Positions 15,908-22,565 of a stretch of DNA of 25,106 nt are shown here, piece by piece. This stretch comes from CBDUEF01 sp018063485 (GTDB taxonomy: Bacteria > Pseudomonadota > Alphaproteobacteria > Rhodobacterales > Rhodobacteraceae): contig JBAOID010000006.1 in the NCBI GenBank assembly GCA_037045435.1, positions 1 to 25,106 on the forward strand, given 5' to 3'. Under the pieces are notes generated by a model. That model saw only the letters and a program-made list of their open reading frames with translations. It did not search any database and was not told where the DNA came from. A program made the translations under genes and the position numbers. Each line of letters opens with the position of its first letter. Position 1 is the stretch's first letter.

Positions 15908-16668
15908 CCGTTCAGCAAGGCCAGAACTTCATCGCGCAGTTGCGGGGTGGCGGCAGTAACCACCCTGCCATCGGATTGCTTCGTGAGTGGCTGTCCTTGC
16001 CAATCACTTATCACCCCGCCTGCGGCCTCGATCAGGGCAATCAACGGCAGATAATCATAGGGTTCAAGGCCATAATCGACAACGGCATCTATCTGCCCGG
16101 CGGCAACAAGTGCATGGGAATAGCAATCATAGGCCATGCGGCGGGTGTGCCCGGCGGTTGTCAGCCTGCGAAAACAATCGGGATTTGCCGCAGTGATCCG
16201 TTCAGCCTCGTTCACATAAAGCATTGCATCAGCCAGACGTTTGGTGTTTCGGCAGGCTATCGGTTTGCCGTCAAGGGTGGCGCCATGGCCCGGAGCACCG
16301 GCAAAGGTTTCGTTCAACGCGGGCATTCGCACGATGCCAATCTCGGGTTTGCCTGCCACAACCCGCCCCAACAACATGCCAAACATCGGGCTGCCGGTAA
16401 TGAAGGATCGGGTGCCATCAATCGGGTCCACCACCCAGATGGCTTCGGCATCGCCGTTCACCACGCCGAATTCTTCGCCCAGAATTCCATCTCCAGGGAA
16501 AGCCTTGATCAGTTCCGCCCGGATGAATTGCTCGGTTTCCCGGTCGGCAATGGTCACCGGGCTGCTGTCGGCTTTGGCTTCCAGTGTCAGCGTCTTGCGG
16601 AAATAGGAGATCGCAATCGCACTGGCAGCCTGCGTGATGGCCACGGCTTTGGCAAGGGTATCGGGCAT
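15904..16668 (-). CDS. Inositol monophosphatase-family phosphatase, HisN-like
   Basis: A Mg-dependent small-molecule phosphatase of 254 residues. The metal-binding motifs are intact: GEEFG (E65/E66), DPIDGTRSFITG (D81, D84) and PYDYLPLIALIEAAGG (D205). The TRSFITG and YDYLPLIALIEAAGG wording resembles histidinol-phosphate phosphatases (HisN) more than inositol or CysQ types, so a role in histidine synthesis is a real alternative. However, it follows the DeoR-type regulator by 12 bp in the same direction, with its own ribosome site CAGGAGC, and sits inside the methylated-amine cluster, which suggests a catabolic phosphatase acting on a phosphorylated pathway compound. The 3' end overlaps the kinase gene on the opposite strand by 4 bp (TTAG). 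Confidence 0.82.
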   Translation of the reverse strand: MPDTLAKAVAITQAASAIAISYFRKTLTLEAKADSSPVTIADRETEQFIRAELIKAFPGDGILGEEFGVVNGDAEAIWVVDPIDGTRSFITGSPMFGMLLGRVVAGKPEIGIVRMPALNETFAGAPGHGATLDGKPIACRNTKRLADAMLYVNEAERITAANPDCFRRLTTAGHTRRMAYDCYSHALVAAGQIDAVVDYGLEPYDYLPLIALIEAAGGVISDWQGQPLTKQSDGRVVTAATPQLRDEVLALLNG

Positions 16669-16680
16669 GAAAAGCTCCTG

Positions 16681-17457
16681 TCAGGGGGCGACGGTGATGG
16701 TACAGCCCCATTCCTTTGCCGCCATGCGCAGAGAAACGGGAGGTTGGATATCGGTGACGATGACGCTGACTTGCTTCGGATCCCCGAGTGAAACCGGAGC
16801 GACGCGACTGAATTTGCGATGATCGGCGGCCATGATGCTGCGCGAAGTGCGGCCAAGAATTGCACGGGCAAAGCGCGCCTCGGCCAGATCATACAGCAAA
16901 AAGCCGCGTTCCGCGCAAATGCCGGTCACGGAAAGTATCGCCAGATCGGTTTGAAAATTTTCCACAAAGGCCAATGCCTCGGGGCCAAAGCTGCCGCCAT
17001 CATGGGCGCGCAACTCTCCTCCGGCAAAGAAAACGCGATTGCCATTGCGCGTCGCAAGTTTGGCAGCCACCGCAACCGAGTTTGTCACCACAGTCAGTTT
17101 TCGGTGATCGCGCAACGCATCGGCAATAAAGGCAGTTGTTGAACCCACATCCAGAAACAACGACATGCCGTCTTCAACCATCTTGGCCACACAGGCCGCG
17201 ATCCGCCGCTTGGCTTCGGGGCTTTCTTGCAAACGAACCTGGATGTCGCCTTCGATTATGTCCTCGATCAGACGCGCGCCACCATGAACACGGTCGACCA
17301 ACCCGTCATCGACAAGACGGCGGATATTGCGCCTGACCGTTTCATCGGAAACGGAAAGTTCGGCGGCAAGTGCCTGAATGCGCAATGATCCACCCGCACG
17401 GCGCAGCGCCGCGAGAATTTCCGACTGACGAAGGTTGTTTGCGACATCCACGACCAA
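16681..17457 (-). CDS. DeoR/GlpR-family transcriptional regulator
   Basis: A 258-residue repressor-type protein. The N-terminal DeoR helix-turn-helix shows LRQSEILAALRRAGG, LAAELSVSDETVRRNIRRL and the family end-motif RVHGGARL (about 9-62). The C-terminal DeoRC sensor domain shows LDVGSTTAFIADAL, VVTNSVAVAAKLA and FFAGGELRAHDGGSFGPEA. DeoR-family sensors usually bind phosphorylated sugars or related phosphorylated metabolites, which fits a cluster with two kinases and a phosphatase. The start is unusual: no ATG fits, and TTG at 17457 or GTG at 17451 must serve, with a GGGGG stretch upstream. It is divergent from the ProX-like gene, so it most likely controls that promoter and its own. Confidence 0.88.
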   Translation of the reverse strand: MVVDVANNLRQSEILAALRRAGGSLRIQALAAELSVSDETVRRNIRRLVDDGLVDRVHGGARLIEDIIEGDIQVRLQESPEAKRRIAACVAKMVEDGMSLFLDVGSTTAFIADALRDHRKLTVVTNSVAVAAKLATRNGNRVFFAGGELRAHDGGSFGPEALAFVENFQTDLAILSVTGICAERGFLLYDLAEARFARAILGRTSRSIMAADHRKFSRVAPVSLGDPKQVSVIVTDIQPPVSLRMAAKEWGCTITVAP

Positions 17458-17641
17458 AGAAACCCCCGAACTACAGGCAGTTCAAATAAGATAAGAATGA
17501 AACCCTCAAAAAGCCACATCTTATATGGGGTTAACGAGCGAATTTGTTGCAAAATTGTTGCCTTGTGCCGAATTGCTGGTAGTCTTTCTGCAGGCGAAGC
17601 ATTTCGGTCAAAGCCGAAAGAACAAAAACAGGGGGATTGCA
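17458..17641. promoter_or_regulatory. Divergent control region between the DeoR regulator and the ABC importer
   Basis: This 184-bp gap holds several candidate operator signals: two direct TTGTTGC repeats one helical turn apart (17544-17550 and 17555-17561), a 6-bp inverted repeat TTTCGG-TCAAAG-CCGAAA (17602-17619) just before the importer ribosome site, and a spaced inverted repeat ATAAGAT (17486-17492) / ATCTTAT (17518-17524). I could not pick a single clear promoter. The GGGGG at 17631-17635 is the ribosome site for the gene starting at 17642. Confidence 0.45.
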
Positions 17642-18586
17642 ATGAGTTACCTGCGCAATATTTCGATGAGCGTGCTTGCCGCGCTGCTTGTTACGACTTC
17701 GGCAAATGCCGAAGTCGAATCAACTGATCCGATCAAGATCACCACCAATGACTGGTCGGGCGAGGTTATCAGTTCGACGATCATGGCCGAAGTGCTCAAG
17801 AAAGCCGGATACAATGTGCAACTGGTTCAGGCCGACTATCTGGCGCAGTTTGCCGGATTAAGGACCGGCGATCTGGACGTTGCGATGGAGATTTGGGCCA
17901 CCACAGGACAAGAGGCGATGGATGCGGCCATCGCTGCCGGTGGCGTTGTCAACATGGGCGAAACCGGAATGCTGGCGCGCGAGGAATGGTGGTATCCTTC
18001 CTATATGGAAGAACGCTGCCCCGGCCTGCCGGATTGGACTGCACTGAAGACTTGCGCCGAGGCCTTTTCAACCGTGGAAACCGCGCCAAAGGGACGCTAT
18101 CTGGGCGGCCCGGTAACTTGGGGCGGTTTTGACGAAGAGCGTGTCGAAGCGCTGGGGCTCGATTTTGAGGTGGTTCATGCCGGGACCGATGCCGCGCTGT
18201 TTGCCGAGTTGGAAGCGGCCTATCAGCGCAAGGATCCGATTGTGCTGTGGATCTATCAACCCCATTGGGCACCGGTAAAGTACGACGGAAAATTCGTTGA
18301 ATTTCCGCCCTATACGCCGGAATGCTATACCGATCCGACGGTCGGTATAAACCCGGATCTGGCCTATGATTGCGGCAAGCCTGTCGGACCGATCTGGAAG
18401 GTGGCCTATGAGGGTGTCGAGACGAAATGGCCGGGCGCTGCCAAAGCGATCAAGGCCTTCAAGATGACCAATGAAGACATGGGCAGGATGGTCGGCGAAG
18501 TCGATGTCAACGGCAGGTCGATTGATGATGTGGTCGCGGAATGGATGACCACCAACGAAGCCGTCTGGAAACTCTGGATCCAATAA
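17642..18586 (+). CDS. Glycine betaine/proline-type ABC transporter substrate-binding protein (ProX/OpuAC family)
   Basis: Periplasmic binding protein of 314 residues with a Sec signal peptide (cleavage after ANA at residue 23). The OpuAC fold is recognised by ITTNDWSGEVISSTIMAEVL, GDLDVAMEIWATT and the late PIVLWIYQPHWAPVKY. Several tryptophans in these motifs (DW, IWATT, EEWWYP, VTWGGF, QPHWAP) are the kind that form cation-pi cages around quaternary or methylated ammonium groups in this family. A pair of cysteines in ECYTDP and YDCGKP may form a disulfide. The ATG at 17642 gives the proper signal peptide; the longer open frame from 17525 runs back into the control region. A strong hairpin separates it from the ATPase gene. 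Confidence 0.9.
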   Translation: MSYLRNISMSVLAALLVTTSANAEVESTDPIKITTNDWSGEVISSTIMAEVLKKAGYNVQLVQADYLAQFAGLRTGDLDVAMEIWATTGQEAMDAAIAAGGVVNMGETGMLAREEWWYPSYMEERCPGLPDWTALKTCAEAFSTVETAPKGRYLGGPVTWGGFDEERVEALGLDFEVVHAGTDAALFAELEAAYQRKDPIVLWIYQPHWAPVKYDGKFVEFPPYTPECYTDPTVGINPDLAYDCGKPVGPIWKVAYEGVETKWPGAAKAIKAFKMTNEDMGRMVGEVDVNGRSIDDVVAEWMTTNEAVWKLWIQ

Positions 18587-18592
18587 TGATGG

Positions 18593-18622
18593 GTGCCGGG
18601 CCGGTATTGTCCGGCCCGGCAC
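18593..18622 (+). promoter_or_regulatory. Perfect 12-bp hairpin after the binding-protein gene
   Basis: GTGCCGGGCCGG (18593-18604) pairs completely with CCGGCCCGGCAC (18611-18622) around a TATTGT loop, 7 bp after the ProX-like stop codon. Only a short AATTTC follows, so full termination is unlikely. It is best read as an mRNA stabiliser or partial terminator that raises binding-protein output over ATPase and permease. Confidence 0.65.
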
Positions 18623-18653
18623 AATTTCGAGGTTTGGGCCTGAAGGGGCGCGC

Positions 18654-19679
18654 ATGACTGATCAGGCGGTTATTTTGGAATGCCGTGGGCTTTGGAAACT
18701 TTACGGTCCAAATGCTGATGGCTTTCTGGCGAAACATAACGGGCAAGCCTCCGGCGAGGATGTAAAGCGCGCCGGTCTTGTCAGCGCCGTGCGCAATGTC
18801 AATGCCAGCATCCGACGCGGCGAGATTTTTGTGATAATGGGCCTTTCAGGGTCTGGCAAATCCACGCTGGTGCGCTGTCTGGCGCGATTGGTCAACTCAT
18901 CCGCAGGCGAGATCAACTTTGAGGGCAATGATCTTCTGAAGATGAATGAGCGGGAGTTGATCGCCCTGCGCCGGACCAAAATGGGGATGGTGTTTCAGCA
19001 TTTCGCGCTTTTGCCGCATCTGACGGTCCTGCAAAATGCGGCTTTCCCACTTGAGGTTCAGGGCATTGACCGCAAGACCCGCGAAGCGCGGGCCAGTCAG
19101 GTCATTGAATTGGTCGGGCTTGCGGGTCGCGAAGATCATTACCCGCGCCAGCTTTCAGGCGGGCAGCAACAGCGGGTCGGCATCGCGCGCTCTTTGGTGG
19201 TCGAGCCGGAATTGTGGTTTCTGGATGAACCTTTTTCGGCGCTCGATCCGCTGATAAGGCGCGAGATGCAAGACGAGTTGTTGCGGCTGCAAGCACGGCT
19301 ACAAAAGACCATCGTTTTCATCACCCATGATTTCGATGAAGCGATCCGTTTGGCCGACAATATTGCCGTGATGAAAGATGGCGAGATCGTCCAGACGGCA
19401 TCCCCCGAAGAATTGGTTTTGCACCCTGCCACCGATTATGTCGCCGAATTCACCAAACACATCCCGCGCGCCAAGGTGATCAAGGTGGGAACGATCATGC
19501 AGCCATTGGCCGGCACTGCTCATGCCGGGGATGTCCTGGCCTCGGCCCGAGTGGCCGATGTGGCTGACCGGGTTGAGGCGGCGGATTTGCCGTTCAGGGT
19601 GCTTGATGGCGAAGGCCGTGCAATCGGCGAAGTGCATCGCCAGGCAGTGATTGATATTCTTGTCGGTCGGGGGCATTGA
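18654..19679 (+). CDS. Glycine betaine/proline-type ABC transporter ATP-binding protein (ProV-like)
   Basis: The 341-residue ATPase has the ProV-specific N-terminal extension (LWKLYGPNADGFL and a further ~20 residues before the core), Walker A GLSGSGKST (63-71), Q-loop FQHFALLPH (about 114-122), signature LSGGQQQRVGIARSL (167-181), Walker B LWFLDEPFSALDP, and switch histidine in FITHDFDEA (H225). After about residue 275 there is a short tail (IMQPLAGTAHAGDVL ... FRVLDGEGRAIGEV) resembling a single degenerate CBS module, shorter than the tandem CBS domains of E. coli ProV (400 residues). An altered or lost osmotic gate would fit a nutrient-uptake system; that is inference. A GAAGGGG ribosome site precedes the ATG. 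Confidence 0.92.
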   Translation: MTDQAVILECRGLWKLYGPNADGFLAKHNGQASGEDVKRAGLVSAVRNVNASIRRGEIFVIMGLSGSGKSTLVRCLARLVNSSAGEINFEGNDLLKMNERELIALRRTKMGMVFQHFALLPHLTVLQNAAFPLEVQGIDRKTREARASQVIELVGLAGREDHYPRQLSGGQQQRVGIARSLVVEPELWFLDEPFSALDPLIRREMQDELLRLQARLQKTIVFITHDFDEAIRLADNIAVMKDGEIVQTASPEELVLHPATDYVAEFTKHIPRAKVIKVGTIMQPLAGTAHAGDVLASARVADVADRVEAADLPFRVLDGEGRAIGEVHRQAVIDILVGRGH

Positions 19680-19680
19680 G

Positions 19681-21684
19681 ATGACTCTGCTGCGCCGATG
19701 GCTTTCGATGGGTCAATTGTTTTGGGGCTTGCTGTTCGGTATCACCTTGGCGCTTTCCTTGTCATCGAAATGGCTGGTGCAACTGACTGGCTGGGGTTGG
19801 CTTACAAAATACCCTCGGTCATGGGTGATTCCAGTTGATAAATGGATTTCGGCGGCCATGACATGGCTGGTCGAAGATGCCGCAATCGGTCCCGTCAGTT
19901 TTCGGCATGTCACGCGGCTGCTCTCAACCATCGTTGAAGCGCCTTACGGCGTTGTGCGCCAACTGCTTGTGGATGGGTTCTTTCAGGGGCAAGGCCAGCA
20001 GGCGGTGGCGATAGCCCCTTCGCTGAGTTGGGTTGCGATCACCTATGCCTTCATTGCACTGGGCTATGCCTACGGCGGGATACGCCTGGCAGTGATAACC
20101 GGCCTTTGCTTTGTGTATCTGGCAGTGTTCGGACAATGGGCCAGCGCCATGGTGACGCTTGCATCAGTGATGATATCGGTCCCGCTGGGGGTGGTTTGCG
20201 GCTCGGCCTTGGGAATTGCATCCTATCGCCATCCCCGGTTCGAGGCCCTGCTGCGGCCGGTGCTGGACCTGATGCAGACGGTGCCGGTGTTTGCCTATCT
20301 GGTGCCGATCCTGTTCATGTTCGGTTTCGGTCCGATGGCGGCACTGGTGGCAACTGTGATCTACGCGATGCCGCCGATGGTGCGCATCACGACGCTGGCG
20401 CTCAAAGCCGTGCCGCCCGAGGTGATTGAGGCCGGGCAGATGGCCGGGTGCAGCAAGCGACAGATGCTGTGGAAAATCCTGCTGCCCTCGGCGCGGTCGA
20501 TGATGATGGTAGGGGTGAATCAGGTGATCATGCTGTCGCTGAACATGGTGATCATTGCATCCATGATCGGTGCGGGCGGTTTGGGCTATGATGTGCTGAC
20601 AGCACTGCGCAAGCTGGACATTGGCGGCGGTGTCATGGCCGGGGTGGCGATTGTGGCGCTGGCCATCGCGTTGGACCGTATTTCGCAGGCAATGGCATCG
20701 CATGCTCGGGTGCCAAAACCTGCGGGGGCATTTGTCAGGCGGCAGCTTTTGCCGATCAGCGTGGCAATCGTGACCATTTCAACCTTGGTTCTGGGGATGA
20801 TCGTTCCGGCAATCCAGACCTATCCAGCCGCCTTGATGCTAACAATGGGCGGTTTTTGGGAGGCCTTGATCAAATGGATCAACCTGAATCTCTACGACAC
20901 CATCGAGGCGTGGAAGGTGCTGGTCTTGACCTTCTTGCTGGTGCCGGTGAAGTCGTTCTTTGTCGGCATCCCATGGGCATGGGGTATTACCGCCACTGCC
21001 TTGGCGGCTTGGCGCATGGGCGGTCTTGCCCTTGGGACCATGGCTCTGTGTATGGCCGGGTTCATCGCCACAGCCGGGCTTTGGCCCGAGGCGATGATCA
21101 CGATTTATCTGTGCGGTGTGTCAGTCTTGCTGGCCATGGTTTTCGGAGTGCCCATCGGCATTTGGGCCGGGCAGAGTGATCGCGCCAATTCGGTGATCGG
21201 GGTCATCATTGACACATTGCAAACTCTGCCCAGCTTTGTCTATCTGATCCCGGTGGTCATGCTGTTCCGGGTTGGCGATTTCTCGGCCATGGTCGCGGTG
21301 GTGCTGTATTCGATTGTTCCGTCGATCCGCTATGCCGCACATGGTATCCGCAACGTCGATCCGCAGTTGATCGAGGCCGGGTTGGTATCGGGCTGCACGA
21401 AATGGCAACTGCTGCGGCGGATCAAACTGCCTCTGGCCTTGCCGTCGCTGTTGCTGGGGTTGAACCAGACCATCATGCTGGCGCTTTCGATGTTGGTAAT
21501 CACCGCGCTGGTGGGCACGCGTGATCTGGGGCAACAGGTCTATATCGCGCTGACCAAGGCCAACACGGGCTTGGGCATTGTGGCCGGGCTGTCGGTGGCA
21601 TTCATTGCAATCATCGTGGACAGGATGCTGTCGGCGGCCGCCAAACGGGCAAAGCACAGGATGGGGCAAGATGCGGCCACATGA
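19681..21684 (+). CDS. Double-length glycine betaine/proline-type ABC permease (tandem ProW-like fusion)
   Basis: The 667-residue protein contains two complete ProW-like permease halves in one chain. Each half has its own EAA cytoplasmic loop: EVIEAGQMAGCSKRQMLWKI (about 247-266) and QLIEAGLVSGCTKWQLLRRI (about 562-581). Each EAA loop is preceded by matching segments, LDLMQTVPVFAYLVPILFMF at 195-214 and IDTLQTLPSFVYLIPVVMLF at 510-529. The usual family member is about half this size and works as a homodimer, so this chain should supply both halves. The start at 19681 follows the ATPase stop by one base; an in-frame ATG at 19651 would overlap the ATPase. The 3' end overlaps the next kinase gene by 14 bp. 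Confidence 0.92.
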   Translation: MTLLRRWLSMGQLFWGLLFGITLALSLSSKWLVQLTGWGWLTKYPRSWVIPVDKWISAAMTWLVEDAAIGPVSFRHVTRLLSTIVEAPYGVVRQLLVDGFFQGQGQQAVAIAPSLSWVAITYAFIALGYAYGGIRLAVITGLCFVYLAVFGQWASAMVTLASVMISVPLGVVCGSALGIASYRHPRFEALLRPVLDLMQTVPVFAYLVPILFMFGFGPMAALVATVIYAMPPMVRITTLALKAVPPEVIEAGQMAGCSKRQMLWKILLPSARSMMMVGVNQVIMLSLNMVIIASMIGAGGLGYDVLTALRKLDIGGGVMAGVAIVALAIALDRISQAMASHARVPKPAGAFVRRQLLPISVAIVTISTLVLGMIVPAIQTYPAALMLTMGGFWEALIKWINLNLYDTIEAWKVLVLTFLLVPVKSFFVGIPWAWGITATALAAWRMGGLALGTMALCMAGFIATAGLWPEAMITIYLCGVSVLLAMVFGVPIGIWAGQSDRANSVIGVIIDTLQTLPSFVYLIPVVMLFRVGDFSAMVAVVLYSIVPSIRYAAHGIRNVDPQLIEAGLVSGCTKWQLLRRIKLPLALPSLLLGLNQTIMLALSMLVITALVGTRDLGQQVYIALTKANTGLGIVAGLSVAFIAIIVDRMLSAAAKRAKHRMGQDAAT

Positions 21685-22558
21685 ACAAGCGGCCATTGAT
21701 CTGGCGCTGTCATTGCCCTGCTGGAGCGATCCAGAAGGCGCCCGGCTGTTGGGCGGCGGCAAGACCAATCTGAACATGGTGCTGTCCGATCAAGGCCGCC
21801 GCTTTGTCGTGCGCTTGGGCAAGGATATTCCTGAACATGGCGTAATGCGCTGGAACGAACTTGCGGTCAGCCGCGCAACCCATGCCGCGGGTCTGGCCCC
21901 GGCGGTGCATTATGCCGAGGCCGGGGTTCTGGTGCTGGATTATGTGGACGCAGACCCGCTGGATGAGGCGGGGGTGCGCGATCCTGAAAATCTGCTGCGG
22001 ATTGTTGATCTTGTCGCCAGGATTCACCGAGATGCCTTGGTGTATCTGCGCGGCCCCGTGCTGGCGTTCTGGGTGTTCCATATCCTGCGCGACTATGCTG
22101 CGACCTTGACCGCACGCGGTTCTGCCCACAGCGGACTGCTGCCCGGATTGCTGGCACAGGCGGAGCGGTTGGAGGCGATGGTGGGCCCGATCACCTTGGT
22201 ATTGGGGCACAATGATCTCCTGGCCTCGAACATCTTGAAAGGTGCGGATCGGCTTTGGCTGATTGATTGGGAATATGCCGGGATGAACAGCCCACTTTTC
22301 GATCTGGGCGGGCTGGCCACCAACAACGGCTTTAGCGCCGCGCAAGAGGCAGCGATGCTGGAGGCCTATTTCGGGGCCGCGCCAACACCTTCGCTCTGGC
22401 GCAGCTATGAGGCGATGAAATGCGCCTCGCTCTTGCGCGAAACCCTGTGGAGCATGGTGTCCGAAATCACCTCGGATATCGACTTTGATTATGCGGATTA
22501 TACCGCCGCCAATCTGACCAATTATCGCGCGGCCTTCGCCGGGCTTCAACAGTTCTGA
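21671..22558 (+). CDS. Choline/ethanolamine kinase-like phosphotransferase, copy B
   Basis: A second APH/choline-kinase-fold protein, 295 residues, paralogous to the one at 14978-15907 but clearly diverged. Its nucleotide loop reads LLGGGKTNLNMVL (26-38), its catalytic loop HNDLLASN (H180, D182, N187), and its metal-binding segment LIDWEYAGMNSPLFDLGGL (D199). All catalytic residues are present. The ATG at 21671 lies inside the end of the permease gene, with GGATGGGG as ribosome site, so translation is coupled to the transporter. It is followed 7 bp later by FAD–GcvT copy B. The coupling to an importer suggests that the transported compound or its product is phosphorylated on entry; the actual acceptor is not known. 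Confidence 0.82.
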   Translation: MRPHEQAAIDLALSLPCWSDPEGARLLGGGKTNLNMVLSDQGRRFVVRLGKDIPEHGVMRWNELAVSRATHAAGLAPAVHYAEAGVLVLDYVDADPLDEAGVRDPENLLRIVDLVARIHRDALVYLRGPVLAFWVFHILRDYAATLTARGSAHSGLLPGLLAQAERLEAMVGPITLVLGHNDLLASNILKGADRLWLIDWEYAGMNSPLFDLGGLATNNGFSAAQEAAMLEAYFGAAPTPSLWRSYEAMKCASLLRETLWSMVSEITSDIDFDYADYTAANLTNYRAAFAGLQQF

Positions 22559-22565
22559 GGATAGA

